Numbered from the stretch's first letter, positions 10,289 to 20,526 are shown. The stretch: 64,000 nt of DNA from Niallia taxi (GCF_004005475.1 NZ_RZTZ01000003.1:372001-436000); one strand, 5' to 3'. The notes: generated from the sequence alone by a model not told the origin. A program made the numbers and translations.

Positions 10289-10310
10289 AGCCGCCAAAAA
10301 TTCGGCGGCT
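10289..10310 (-). terminator. terminator of the PA14 glucosaminidase gene
   Basis: Stem AGCCGCC/GGCGGCT followed on the minus strand by TTTTTATG. It lies a few bases after the stop codon at 10316. Confidence 0.85.
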
Positions 10311-10315
10311 CTTTC

Positions 10316-13300
10316 TTATTTATATCTTGGTATGTCGAGCGTAATACTATATGACTCTAGAATATTATAAATATTATACATGCTGGAGGTTTGCTTAGAA
10401 GCCCACCCAATATCTGTTGCATATTGATGTGTAGCATAGCCGTTTGCAGCTGCGCCCACTGGGTTCCATCTCATTTCATATATAGTATCCTGTCCTCTGT
10501 CAATATAGTCTTTTCTCACGAATTCAGCACCGCCAATAATCGCCGCTTCTGGTGTGAACCAGCCTGCACTGTAAGCGAAGGCAGATCCGCCTGAAAGGGC
10601 ATTATTGTCTGTCGCGCCAATTCCATACATATTATAAACTGTTTTACCATTATATGTGACGCCTTTAGCCAGCTGGCTTGTTCCATTTCCTGTTTCCAAG
10701 AAAGAGTGCGCCATTAAGTAAACAGCATTTACACCATATTGCTCTGCAGCCTTTTGATAGCTGCTTGCTTTTCCAGCAAGAATACCTTTTCCGGTCAGAA
10801 CCTTTTCATTTACCTCATTCACATTGATTGTTCCTGGTTCAGAAAGCTTAACGAATTGAAGCTGTGCCTTCAACGTATTTTGGAAATTGGCAGGATTGAT
10901 GTAGTACTTTAAATCTACTAAAGATGGAGGTACCCATCCACCAAGCTTCATCCAGTTTTTGCCGTCCGTTCCCTTCACTGTGCTTAAGATTGTAAAGTCA
11001 CTGTCTCCTGCTAGGAAACGGAGATCATGTGAACCATAATTTGTTCCAGGTCCTGTTCGGATATTCCAGCCGCCTTCAACAGCTAACTTGCCATTGCTCT
11101 TCGTATAAAAAGCATCCTCCCGCAAATAGATGTCATAACGCTTATCTGTTTTCGGGGCAGAATTGCCTTGTATTGTCGTCATTTGGTCAAGTGTAAGGCT
11201 GAAGTCGCTGTATGTCTTAATAACTTCCTGCTTCACTGATTCTTTAATGTCTAGGCTAATGCTCGCATTTCCTGTGCTTTCAAAGTATTGGATTGTAACA
11301 GTATGATAGCCTTTATCCATATACTTTGCCTTTTCTTCTCTTAAGCCCTTCTTCGCTACCCATGAATCAATGACTGTTTTTCCATCTACAAGTAGTTTAA
11401 CACCATCATCTGCATTGACAGAGAAGTCATAATTCGTGCTCTTTGAGAAATAGACTTGTTTGCTCATAACTGCTGAGAAGTTGTCATTTGGAATAGAGCT
11501 TGCCGGAGACCCTGAGCCCCAGTTGAAGTTAACATCAGATTCTTGATCAATTTCCACAAGTCCTGTAGATGATACAGGGTTGCTTGGATTGATGACATTT
11601 GGATAATATTGAATCGTCCATGTATCTTTGTTAATCAGGCTGCTTTCCTTAAATGGTGTTATCGAGAAGTCGATATTCGATTTACCTGTTTTTTCAAGGT
11701 ATCTTACTTCAATCCAATGAATATCTCCTTCTGCTCCATTCTTAACAGAATACTTGACTGCATCATTTTTGCTGTTGCCTGCAGTATATCTGTCAATGAC
11801 TACCTTGCCGTCAATAAGCACCTGCACACCATCATCGGCAATCGTGTTGATGTAATAATCGCCAGCAGTCAACCGCTTCGCCGTAACATAACGCGTTGAA
11901 TAGTTATTGGCAGGCACATTAGCCATCGGCGCATCATAGCCGAAGTCCTCTGTAAAGCCGTTGTTGCTGTTTGACTCCATGATCTTTGCATTCACAGGTG
12001 CACCAGATGTTTCTGTATTGTCATAATAATAGACCATCCAATTTCCAAACGGCACTACATCTGCAAACACCGCAGCCTTGCCGGTATTTTCATAGTATTC
12101 AGCCGTAACGGTATGATCCCCGCTTGCCACCGCCGGCAATGTTGCACGGTAAATATCGCCAGAGGAGTTTGTCCACTTATCAATGAACTTGCTGCCATCA
12201 AGGCTCATCCGGATACCATCATCAGCAAAAGCCTGTGCAAAGTAATCCTTGCCGCCTGTTATCACTTTCCTAAAGCGAGCAGAGAAATTATCTGCAGACA
12301 GCCCGGAAATTGATTGTGATGTTCCCCAGTTGTAGCGAATCGTATCAAGCTTATTGCCAGATGTCGCCCCGCCGACAATGTTTACATAATTACCTGACAA
12401 AGTGGTGTTCGGATAAAATTGGCCGAACCAGCTGTTCTTCTCTACTTCTTTATCCGCATTTTGCAAATAAAATTCAAGACCACTGCTGCCTGTGTTGTCA
12501 TAATATTGAATTTCAATCGTGTGAACATTTTTGTCCGTTGCAGAGCCTGTCGTGCGATCCTTCACCTGAATAATGTCAGTAGATTCACTCTTCCAATAGC
12601 TGCTTGGACTCCATTTGTCCACAACTAGATTGCCATCAAGATAGACACGAATACCGTCATCTGCTCTTGTGCGCAAAATATAGCTGCCTGAATTGATTCT
12701 CTGTGCTGTTTTATAGCTTACAGAGAAGTTGTCGGCATTGATTCCCGTTGCCGGTGACCCATTGCCGTTTTCCACCTTCAGGCTTGTTCCATTGCCGGAA
12801 ACCGTTTTGACGGTCTTAGGCATTCCAGTCAATGATGTATTGTTGTAATAGGATGCAATCCAGTTTCCGAATGGTGCCACTGTTGCTGCAATTCCTGCAT
12901 TGTTGGTATTTTCAAAGTAATCAACAGTTAAACGGTGATCACCTGCACTTAAGCCTGTGATTGTCCCAAAATCTGATTTTCCTGATGAATTGGACCAGCG
13001 GTTGATAATACTCTTATCATCTACCGTTGCTTTCACTCCATCATCTGCATATGTTTCCAAAACATAATCCTTGCCGCCTGCAATAAGCTTCATGAACTTA
13101 GCAGAGAAATTATCGGCGTTGACTTCTGCATAAGGCTTGCCTGTTCCCCAATTATGAAGAAGCTCCTTCACCTTAGTGCCTGCTGTTGCGCCCCCGACTG
13201 CCTTTACAGGTGTTCCAGACTGATTGGTATTATTGTAATAAAGCTCCAGCCAGCTGTCCTTTTCCAGTTCTGCACTCGCAGGCTGCAGATAAAATTCCAG

Positions 13301-15430
13301 TCCGCTTCCTTTTGTCTGTTCATAATACTCAATGCGTATCGTATGGATATCCTTTTGGTCTGCATTGCCTGTCGTATGGTCCTTAACAGAAATGACATGC
13401 GTTTGTTCACTTTTCCAATAGCTGCTTGATTCCCAGCTGTCCACTGCAAGCTTGCCATCTATGTAAACACGCATTCCATCATCTGCTCTTGTTCTTACAA
13501 TATAATCTCCTGCCTTAATTCTTTGTGCTGTTGCATAGCTTGCAGAGAAATAATCTCCGCCAACAGCGCTGACAGGTGACCCATAGCCATTTTCAACCTT
13601 CAAGGATGTACCATCACTTGAAATTGTGTTTTGTGCTGCTGGGAAGCCGCTTAAGGAGGTATTGTTATAATACCAAGCAATCCAGTTACCAAGTGGCACG
13701 GCATCTCCTGCTATTCTTGCTCTGCCGCCTGCTTCCATATAATCAACTTGAAGAAGATTATTTCCGGCTGCCAAATCAGTCACGATGCCTGAATCGACTA
13801 TTCCAGAGGAATTAGTCCAGCGATTAATGATGGTTTTGCCATTTGCTTTCGCCCGAATTCGGTCATCCGCATATGTCTGAATAAAGTAATCCTTGCTTCC
13901 ATCAAGGAGCTTGTAATAGCTTGCCGTGAAATTATCCTCATTTACATTCGGGTACGGTTTGTTTTTATCCCAATTGTGGAAAAGCTGACTCTGCTTTGTT
14001 CCTGCAGTAGCGCCTCCCTCAATTACTGCCGCAAGTCCGCTTAAAGAAGTATTGTTATAATATAACCCAAGCCATTTATTAGCTGCCGCCTCTTCTTGAA
14101 TAGAATTCAAGTAGAATTCCAGACCGCTTCCGCCTGTCTTCTCATAATATTCAATCGTAATTTCATGAACATCCTTGCTAGAACCACTCGTGCTCTTATC
14201 TTTGATGTCAATCATATGCACTTGTTCACTTTTCCAATAGCTGCTTGATTTCCAGCCGTCCACAGCCAATTTGCCGTCAATATAAACGCGCATGCCGTCA
14301 TCAGCACGCGTTCGCAAAATATATTTACCTGCTTTAATCCTCTGTGCAGTTGAATATCTGACAGAGAAATTATCCTTGCCAATGCCGCTTATTGGAGAGC
14401 CTGAACCGTTTTCTACTTTAAGAGACTTACCGTCTCCCTGAATAACATTCTGTCTTTTTGGCGTACCGCTTAACGAGGTATTGTCATAATACCAGCCAAT
14501 CCAGTCGCCAAATTCAACTGCTTCTGCAGCAAATCGTGCCCTACCAGTCGCTTCAAGGTAATTTACCTTCATTGTCTGTTCACCAGAGCCAACATTGACT
14601 GCGACACCAGTATTAATGGCGCCAGAAGAGTTGTAGTTCTGCTTAATGACGGTTTGGTTTCCTATTTTCACTTCAATCTGGTCATCTGCATAGGATTGGA
14701 CAAAATAATCCTTACCACCAGCAAGCTTCTTTAAATAAGTAGCCGTAAAGTTGTCAGCAGGCAAACCGTCTGCCGGGCTTTCTCGTCCCCAGTCTTTAAG
14801 GAGCTGTGTCAGCTTTGTGCCAGCTGTAGCTCCGCCTTCCACTAATGCGGGAGTGCCAGAGTAAGATTTATTAGAATAATAGAGTCCTAGCCAGCTTGAG
14901 TCCTCTGTTTCATCCTCATATGGATGAAGATAAACTTCAAGGCCGCTGCCGCCAGTCTTATCATAATATTCTACCTTTATGCGATGAAGCTGTTTGTTGG
15001 ATTGGTTAGTCAGATCTGAGACTGTAATCACTTTGGACTTCTCACTTTTCCAATAGCTGCTTGCAGTCCAATCATCTATTATCTTCTTGCCATCCACATA
15101 TACTCTAATGCCATCATCTGCCCTTGTCCGCAGAATATATTTTCCTGCAGGCATCACTTGATCGGACTGATAAACAGCAGAAAAGTTATCACTGTTTACT
15201 CCGGTTGCCGGAGAATTTTTGCCGTTATCTACCTTCAATCCAAGCTCATTTTGTGAAATCTCCTCTTTAAGCACAGGAGTTCCAGACATACCCGTATTGT
15301 TATAGTAGCTAACAGACCATTTTGCAGCAGTTGCTGCTTCTGCATCATGACTCGCCGGAAGGAAAAAACCAGAAATCCCTATCGCTGCAGTCAAAATAGT
15401 TATGGGTAAAAACTTCTTGATCCGAGGCAC
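10316..15430 (-). CDS. secreted endo-beta-N-acetylglucosaminidase with ten PA14 domains
   Basis: Very large cell-wall hydrolase. Order: signal peptide ending in a DAEA-type site (about residues 1-33); ten PA14 modules of about 135 residues (35-1390); an SH3-like module (GGWNIRTGPGTNYGSH, about 1430-1510); and a GH73-type glucosaminidase domain. The probable catalytic Glu of the last is in AHSFLETGNGTS. PA14 modules alternate between two types, one with RADDGMRVYIDGKL and SSYWKSE, the other with YADDxI and a TNSSG turn, so the repeat unit is a pair of about 280 residues. PA14 modules are known for carbohydrate binding, so the array probably positions the enzyme on wall glycans. The GTG at 15430 lies inside the ribosome site; see findings for the alternative ATC at 15421. 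Confidence 0.9.
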   Translation of the reverse strand: MPRIKKFLPITILTAAIGISGFFLPASHDAEAATAAKWSVSYYNNTGMSGTPVLKEEISQNELGLKVDNGKNSPATGVNSDNFSAVYQSDQVMPAGKYILRTRADDGIRVYVDGKKIIDDWTASSYWKSEKSKVITVSDLTNQSNKQLHRIKVEYYDKTGGSGLEVYLHPYEDETEDSSWLGLYYSNKSYSGTPALVEGGATAGTKLTQLLKDWGRESPADGLPADNFTATYLKKLAGGKDYFVQSYADDQIEVKIGNQTVIKQNYNSSGAINTGVAVNVGSGEQTMKVNYLEATGRARFAAEAVEFGDWIGWYYDNTSLSGTPKRQNVIQGDGKSLKVENGSGSPISGIGKDNFSVRYSTAQRIKAGKYILRTRADDGMRVYIDGKLAVDGWKSSSYWKSEQVHMIDIKDKSTSGSSKDVHEITIEYYEKTGGSGLEFYLNSIQEEAAANKWLGLYYNNTSLSGLAAVIEGGATAGTKQSQLFHNWDKNKPYPNVNEDNFTASYYKLLDGSKDYFIQTYADDRIRAKANGKTIINRWTNSSGIVDSGIVTDLAAGNNLLQVDYMEAGGRARIAGDAVPLGNWIAWYYNNTSLSGFPAAQNTISSDGTSLKVENGYGSPVSAVGGDYFSASYATAQRIKAGDYIVRTRADDGMRVYIDGKLAVDSWESSSYWKSEQTHVISVKDHTTGNADQKDIHTIRIEYYEQTKGSGLEFYLQPASAELEKDSWLELYYNNTNQSGTPVKAVGGATAGTKVKELLHNWGTGKPYAEVNADNFSAKFMKLIAGGKDYVLETYADDGVKATVDDKSIINRWSNSSGKSDFGTITGLSAGDHRLTVDYFENTNNAGIAATVAPFGNWIASYYNNTSLTGMPKTVKTVSGNGTSLKVENGNGSPATGINADNFSVSYKTAQRINSGSYILRTRADDGIRVYLDGNLVVDKWSPSSYWKSESTDIIQVKDRTTGSATDKNVHTIEIQYYDNTGSSGLEFYLQNADKEVEKNSWFGQFYPNTTLSGNYVNIVGGATSGNKLDTIRYNWGTSQSISGLSADNFSARFRKVITGGKDYFAQAFADDGIRMSLDGSKFIDKWTNSSGDIYRATLPAVASGDHTVTAEYYENTGKAAVFADVVPFGNWMVYYYDNTETSGAPVNAKIMESNSNNGFTEDFGYDAPMANVPANNYSTRYVTAKRLTAGDYYINTIADDGVQVLIDGKVVIDRYTAGNSKNDAVKYSVKNGAEGDIHWIEVRYLEKTGKSNIDFSITPFKESSLINKDTWTIQYYPNVINPSNPVSSTGLVEIDQESDVNFNWGSGSPASSIPNDNFSAVMSKQVYFSKSTNYDFSVNADDGVKLLVDGKTVIDSWVAKKGLREEKAKYMDKGYHTVTIQYFESTGNASISLDIKESVKQEVIKTYSDFSLTLDQMTTIQGNSAPKTDKRYDIYLREDAFYTKSNGKLAVEGGWNIRTGPGTNYGSHDLRFLAGDSDFTILSTVKGTDGKNWMKLGGWVPPSLVDLKYYINPANFQNTLKAQLQFVKLSEPGTINVNEVNEKVLTGKGILAGKASSYQKAAEQYGVNAVYLMAHSFLETGNGTSQLAKGVTYNGKTVYNMYGIGATDNNALSGGSAFAYSAGWFTPEAAIIGGAEFVRKDYIDRGQDTIYEMRWNPVGAAANGYATHQYATDIGWASKQTSSMYNIYNILESYSITLDIPRYK

Positions 15431-15719
15431 CTCCTAAAAAGATTCGTCTGATAAAATAGTCTTAGCGATTAACCCCCTATAATTATGCAATATTACCCGA
15501 AAATTGTTAATAAGTCTTTTCGTTCTTCTGTCAAAATAGTTCGAATTACTTATGAAATTTGTAAAGATATAGGATATTTTGCATTATTTTGTCATTTATT
15601 GATAGGATTTGGGTTTTTTATATTACTAATAAAATAGAAATTTCGGGGTAAGAATTGAACTAGACGAATTAGCTTTTTCGAAATGACATTTGTCACCTAC
15701 TCTATTCGCAGACAAAAAA

Positions 15720-15744
15720 AAAGCCCCTCCATCAGAGGGGCCTT
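15720..15744 (-). terminator. terminator of the ABC exporter operon
   Basis: Stem AAAGGCCCCTC/GAGGGGCTTT (minus strand) followed by a nine-T run. It lies directly after the ATPase stop. Confidence 0.9.
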
Positions 15745-15747
15745 TAA

Positions 15748-16650
15748 CTATTCTAAAAATATCTCCTCCAACGTCGGTTCCTCTACTTCCACACGATAAA
15801 TATCTGTTTTGCAGGCAGTAAAGGCTCTTGTGATTTCAGCAATTTTCCTCTCTTCATCCACAGTAATCTCAAGTGATTTTTCTCCAAGCTGAATGTCTTT
15901 CCCTTTCCCTTGAAGCCAATCATAAAGCTTTTGTTCTTCTGATAATGGAATTGGACCATGTTTAATTTTGACAATGATAGTAGTGCGATAATAGGCACGA
16001 AGTTCGTCCATTGTCCCAATCTTGACTATCCTTCCTTCTTTCATAATGGCTATTCTCGTGCATAGCTTCTCCACTTCATCCAAATTATGAGAGGTCAAAA
16101 AGATTGTCTTCCCCCTTTTATGAAGATTTTTGATCAACTGCTGGATTTGAATAGCTGACTCAGCGTCCATTCCAGACGTAGGTTCGTCTAAAAACAGAAG
16201 TTCAGGATCATGGATGATTGCCTGTGCTACTCCAAGCTTTTTTTTCATTCCAAAGGAAAACTTACCTACCTTTTTATTGGCATGTTCGGCCAAACCGACC
16301 GCGTCCAATGCTTCTATACATGCCTCCTTTGATGCGGGATTACCAGACAGTGAAGAGAAAAACCGCAGATGATGAAGAGCAGTGGATGAGCCATAAAAGG
16401 TGGAATAATCGGGCATCACTCCAATTCTTTTTTTAACATCTATTTGCTTCACATCTCCACCTAACAATGTAAAAGAACCTGATGACGGCTGTATGATACC
16501 TGTCAGCATGTTAATGAAGGTTGATTTTCCAGCGCCATTTCTGCCAAGAAATCCAAATATCTCTCCTTTATTAATCGTCAAATCAATGCCATCCACAACG
16601 TTTACTCCGTTATATGCTTTTGTTACCTTTTTTGCTTTAATAACCGTCAT
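15748..16650 (-). CDS. ABC transporter ATP-binding protein (ABC-2 exporter type)
   Basis: Cytosolic ATPase driving the adjacent permease. Walker A GRNGAGKST, Q-loop region, signature FSFGMKKKLG, Walker B LLFLDEPTSGMD and switch His in TSHNLDEVE are intact. A C-terminal extension of about 80 residues is typical of BcrA/CcmA-type exporters. I chose the second ATG (16650), because the GGAGG site is too close to the ATG at 16656. This start shares one base with the permease stop (TGATG), so translation is coupled. The substrate is unknown; the divergent two-component system suggests export of, or protection from, an envelope-active compound. Confidence 0.92.
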   Translation of the reverse strand: MTVIKAKKVTKAYNGVNVVDGIDLTINKGEIFGFLGRNGAGKSTFINMLTGIIQPSSGSFTLLGGDVKQIDVKKRIGVMPDYSTFYGSSTALHHLRFFSSLSGNPASKEACIEALDAVGLAEHANKKVGKFSFGMKKKLGVAQAIIHDPELLFLDEPTSGMDAESAIQIQQLIKNLHKRGKTIFLTSHNLDEVEKLCTRIAIMKEGRIVKIGTMDELRAYYRTTIIVKIKHGPIPLSEEQKLYDWLQGKGKDIQLGEKSLEITVDEERKIAEITRAFTACKTDIYRVEVEEPTLEEIFLE

Positions 16651-17339
16651 CAGCATTCCCTCCTTTTAAATACAAGATCAGCAAGATAAATCAGGACAGC
16701 TGCAAATACAAAAATAACTAAAAATTTATAGTCTTCCTTTTCCATGTAATAATATGGTGTTATATACTTTAACCAGCTAATTGCCGGATTGGAGGTAAGC
16801 ACTAACCATCCTCCGATAATCGGAAAGATTAGACTGCTTATTATTCCAAAAAACATGGTAATACCAGGCTTTGTAATCAATACAGACAACAAGAGTACAA
16901 AGGCCACCTGGAATGTGAGCAGACTCATTGTCTGGCTAAACATTAATATACTTATCTTTTTTGTTATGATACTGATAATAAGAAAGGATAAAAACAGACT
17001 AACAAACCAAAACATCCATATCCCCAAAAATTTCCCCAATAAAATGGACTGCCTTGTTGTCTTTGTAACTAAAAAACGCATTGTTCGTTCATGTATTTCC
17101 CTATTAATGCTGTCATGGGACAAGCTTGTTACAAAAAGCTGACCAAAAACTATAATTAAAAACATCAATCCTGCTACATGGGCCTGTGCCGCTTCCTTTG
17201 CTGTCATCTCTGTTATTTCGGCTAATGGTTCTGCAAACTTAGCAGAATAATAGGAAGTCACTAAAAACAACAATATAATTAGAACTGACTTAACTCCTTT
17301 AAATACCTGTAAAAACTCTCTTTTTCCTATTTCAAACAT
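16650..17339 (-). CDS. ABC-2 type transporter permease
   Basis: Membrane partner of the following ATPase, 229 residues with about six hydrophobic segments. The N-terminus (MFEIGKREFLQVFKGVKS) is followed at once by the first span, and HDSINREIHERTMRFL matches the intracellular coupling region of this family. It ends TGATG into the ATPase gene. The gene order small protein, permease, ATPase indicates one operon read away from the divergent two-component genes. Confidence 0.85.
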   Translation of the reverse strand: MFEIGKREFLQVFKGVKSVLIILLFLVTSYYSAKFAEPLAEITEMTAKEAAQAHVAGLMFLIIVFGQLFVTSLSHDSINREIHERTMRFLVTKTTRQSILLGKFLGIWMFWFVSLFLSFLIISIITKKISILMFSQTMSLLTFQVAFVLLLSVLITKPGITMFFGIISSLIFPIIGGWLVLTSNPAISWLKYITPYYYMEKEDYKFLVIFVFAAVLIYLADLVFKRREC

Positions 17340-17404
17340 GTTAGCTTCCCTCCATCATGTAGAATCTTCTCCATAAAACTCTTTCCTATCATTTGCAAAA
17401 CGGC

Positions 17405-17587
17405 CTAATCTCCTTTAGGACTGTGGGTATTTTTGCCCCAGAAATGAAAGATACCTTGACCTAATAAACATATAATCAAGACAATAGCTAATTTATTATA
17501 ATTTTGTTCTGCAAAGTCATTGCCAAAACGCTTGGAGACCATGAGAATTGCAGTTATTGATGTCATAATGCTAAATACTTTTTTCAT
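17405..17587 (-). CDS. small membrane protein, first gene of the ABC operon
   Basis: 60 residues, starting MKKVFSIMTSITAILM, with two hydrophobic stretches (about residues 5-18 and 32-50). ATG after an AGGGGTGG site. It is read in the same direction as the permease, 65 bases upstream of it, so it probably belongs to the exporter operon. I do not recognise the family; it could be an accessory subunit or unrelated. Confidence 0.55.
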   Translation of the reverse strand: MKKVFSIMTSITAILMVSKRFGNDFAEQNYNKLAIVLIICLLGQGIFHFWGKNTHSPKGD

Positions 17588-17738
17588 ATTGCCACCCCTG
17601 CTCCTTTTCTATAAAGGATTATCTCTATCGTACCTTACCTCTTTAGAATCAGAACCTTAATTCTTCCTTAATTTCAAAATTATTACTAAAAAAGTGATAT
17701 GATATTTTTATATATTTTTGTATTAGGAGATTATATAT

Positions 17739-18440
17739 ATGGAAAATAAAAGGCTTTTAATTGTGGATGACGAGCAGGCGATTCACCAAATGTTGACGGT
17801 CATCTTGAAAAAAGAAGGATTTCAGCGGATTGATACTGCAGAAACAGCAGAGGAAGCACTCCGCCTTTGTATGGCAAACAGCTATGATTTGATATTTCTT
17901 GATGTGATGCTTCCAGATCGAAGCGGCTTTGATATCTGTCCCCTCATAAGAGAAAGAACAAATGCCCCCATCTTCTTCTTAACAGCAAGGTCAACAGATC
18001 TTGATAAGCTTTCCGGCTTCGCATTAGGTGCCGATGACTATATTACAAAACCGTTTAATCCCCTTGAAGCAGTAGCAAGAGTCAAAGCCCATTTAAGAAG
18101 ACATATAGGCACAACTGTTAGAGAAACTGGCAGCTTTCATTATGGGGACTTGGTAGTTAATAGTTATTCTGGTGAAGTGTTTGTAAGAGGCTTGAAGATT
18201 AATTTGCCTGCACAGGTTTATCAGCTATTGCTGTTTTTCTGCAAGCATCCAAATCAGCTTTTTAGCAAGGCTCAGCTTTACGAAAATGTATGGGGAGAAG
18301 ACTTTCTCGGTGAAGACAATACAATTATGGTTCACATTCGTAAACTAAGGGAAAAAATTGAGGCAGTTCCAAGTAAGCCTCAATATATCGTAACAGTGAG
18401 AGGGCTCGGCTATAAATTAGCAACAGAAGGTCACCGTTAA
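17739..18440 (+). CDS. OmpR-family response regulator
   Basis: 233 residues. The receiver domain (1-120) has the acidic pocket DDEQ, the phospho-acceptor Asp in LIFLDVMLPDRSG, switch Thr in FFLTARS and Lys in YITKPFNP. A winged-helix DNA-binding domain follows (about 135-230) with VWGEDFLGEDNTIMVHIRKL. The histidine kinase gene begins at the very next base after the stop. The divergent ABC exporter is the likely target by position, though no operator was identified. Confidence 0.93.
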   Translation: MENKRLLIVDDEQAIHQMLTVILKKEGFQRIDTAETAEEALRLCMANSYDLIFLDVMLPDRSGFDICPLIRERTNAPIFFLTARSTDLDKLSGFALGADDYITKPFNPLEAVARVKAHLRRHIGTTVRETGSFHYGDLVVNSYSGEVFVRGLKINLPAQVYQLLLFFCKHPNQLFSKAQLYENVWGEDFLGEDNTIMVHIRKLREKIEAVPSKPQYIVTVRGLGYKLATEGHR

Positions 18441-20162
18441 ATGAATATGCCAAAACGATTTTTTTTGCAGTATTTTATTCAGCTTCTGCTTGTGTCCTTT
18501 TTTTTAGCTATTATTTTTCTTACCTTTTGGATATTTGTCGGCTACTCTTTAACAAACTTTGAAGTATCTAGTGACTTAACAACAGCAGATGCATCTTCAA
18601 TAGAAAGTTCCTTTTCAGTAAACAACGGGGAAATAAAGATTGATTCTGATATGAAAAATCTGACGAAGAAACAAGACGGATGGCTTGCTGTACTTTCTAA
18701 GGATGGCGAGCTTTTGAAGACATACAACACACCAGCTAAATTCACGTTTACAAAGGATGATTATGGCGCACTTTTTACTAATAATGACCCAGTGGCGTAT
18801 GATTATAAAGTTTGGACAATAAGGGAAGATACGAAAAAGCCACTAATTATTATTTTCGGAACGGAGACTAGCAGCAAGGTAATATTATCTACTGTTAAAG
18901 AAGCTGTGAATTGGGAAAAAGGATTGTTAAATCTTTCCGACACTGCAAAGGAAACAATAAAAAGCAGCCAAGGCTGGATACAGCTTGTCGGCAAAAATGG
19001 TACAAGTCAGGACGGTTATTTGGCAGATAAACAAAAATCGAACTATTCACTTAAAGACCTGCTTGAGCTTACTCATAAGGAAAACAGTGATTCCGCTGCC
19101 TATTACCATGAACAGACAGGCCAGGTTCTTCTTGTTAGCACCGAAAAAACAAATCATGAGCAAATCACGAACGAGTTATTAAAAACCGTTGGAAGCACTG
19201 CCTTCATCATTTTTGTCGTTATCCTCCTTCTATTACTAACAATAACGCTTTGGTATGGTTATAAATTCGGTGCTCCACTTGTGACAATCATTAAATGGAT
19301 TGGTGATTTAGGGAATGGACTTTATGAGCAAGGTTCTAATAACCGCTCCATCCTGCACAACAAAAAAGGCAAGCTAAAAAAGAAATATAGGATTTACAAG
19401 GAATTGATTACAACGCTAACCGAACTGACGGAAACTTTAGAAAAAAATAAACAGGCAAGAAAAAAAGCAACTAAAGTAAGAGATGAGTGGATCAGCGGAC
19501 TATCACATGACTTGAAAACACCGCTTGCCACAATCGGAGGCTATGCAGAAATGCTTCGGTCTGACCAATATTCGTGGTCTGAGGAGGAAATCCGGACATT
19601 CTCCGGAACAATTGCAGAAAAGTCTCAGTACATGAAGGAGCTTTTAGAAGACTTAACATTAACCTACCAGCTTAGGAGCAATGCATTCCCTATTGCCAAA
19701 GAAAAAGTGGAAATAAATGAGCAGATTAGACGTATTATCATTCACTATATTAATAGTCCGACAGGAACTCAAAATGAATTTGTGTTCCAGCCATTTGATG
19801 GTGAGATTAACGCAGCAGTTGACCCTAAATGGTTCCGGCGTATTATGGAAAATCTGATTGAAAATGCAATCAAATATAATGCTCCTGCAACGACTATTAC
19901 GGTAGCAACCGGATTAATTGACCAGTATCTTTTGACAATTACGATTGAGGATAACGGTGTTGGCATGGATACAGAAACATTAAATAGACTATTTGAGCGC
20001 TATTACAGAGGAACAAATACAAGCAGCTCCAATAATGGAACTGGGCTTGGTATGGCAATTACGAAAAAGCTGATCGAGCTCCACGGAGGTTCCATCAATG
20101 TGAAAAGCGAACAAGAACAAGGCACATGCATTCGAATTTTATTGCCATTGCTCGGAGATTAA
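18441..20162 (+). CDS. sensor histidine kinase with large extracellular domain
   Basis: 573 residues. Membrane segments at about 10-32 and 250-272 enclose an extracytoplasmic domain of about 215 residues. Next come a linker rich in Lys, and a HisKA domain with the phospho-His in SGLSHDLKTPLATIGGY. The HATPase domain has N box MENLIENAIKYN, G1 DNGVGMD and G2 GTGLGMAI. It is paired with the preceding regulator without any gap. The large sensor domain shows it is not of the Bce type, which has a very short loop. The stimulus is unknown. The stop codon touches a MITE-like repeat. Confidence 0.92.
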   Translation: MNMPKRFFLQYFIQLLLVSFFLAIIFLTFWIFVGYSLTNFEVSSDLTTADASSIESSFSVNNGEIKIDSDMKNLTKKQDGWLAVLSKDGELLKTYNTPAKFTFTKDDYGALFTNNDPVAYDYKVWTIREDTKKPLIIIFGTETSSKVILSTVKEAVNWEKGLLNLSDTAKETIKSSQGWIQLVGKNGTSQDGYLADKQKSNYSLKDLLELTHKENSDSAAYYHEQTGQVLLVSTEKTNHEQITNELLKTVGSTAFIIFVVILLLLLTITLWYGYKFGAPLVTIIKWIGDLGNGLYEQGSNNRSILHNKKGKLKKKYRIYKELITTLTELTETLEKNKQARKKATKVRDEWISGLSHDLKTPLATIGGYAEMLRSDQYSWSEEEIRTFSGTIAEKSQYMKELLEDLTLTYQLRSNAFPIAKEKVEINEQIRRIIIHYINSPTGTQNEFVFQPFDGEINAAVDPKWFRRIMENLIENAIKYNAPATTITVATGLIDQYLLTITIEDNGVGMDTETLNRLFERYYRGTNTSSSNNGTGLGMAITKKLIELHGGSINVKSEQEQGTCIRILLPLLGD

Positions 20163-20519
20163 AAAAGAGGCTGGGACACAACAAAAGATAAGCTTTCTAA
20201 ACACGAATAATAGAATTACAACTAAATTTGAAAAATGAAGGTTCTGTCTAAATAGAATTTCGAGTTAAAGTGAGTTCGTTTCATTGCGCTGCACCCACTC
20301 GCTTTCCGCGGGGAGGAAGATGAGCCTCCTCGTCTTTGCCTGCGGGGTCTCATCCTTTCCTCTATTTCCCGCAGGAGTCGAGTGGCCTCCGCTCCATTCC
20401 ACTAAAATTTCTAATTTTTGTATTTAAACTAAAAACAAAAAAAACGAACCATTTAATCAATAGTTGATTAAGTAGTTCGGTCTTTACGCTGGTTCACATA
20501 CTTATGTCCCAGCCTCTTT
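20163..20519. repeat. intergenic MITE-like repeat, copy 2
   Basis: About 357 bp, the best-preserved copy. Perfect terminal inverted repeats AAAGAGGCTGGGACA and its complement. It fills the whole gap between two convergent genes: it begins at the last base of the kinase stop codon and ends seven bases before the MFS stop. It differs from copy 1 by scattered substitutions and a few small indels. Confidence 0.88.
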
Positions 20520-20526
20520 AACATAG

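Noticed and set aside
10124-10354. 76-residue plus-strand frame over the xpt promoter and riboswitch region
   Set aside because: No ribosome site; it lies over a convincing minus-strand promoter and a terminator and has no protein-like composition.
13000-15400. Tandem DNA repeats suggesting a CRISPR or satellite array
   Set aside because: The repeats are codon-level copies of PA14 domains about 400 bp long with diverged sequence, not short identical repeats with unique spacers.
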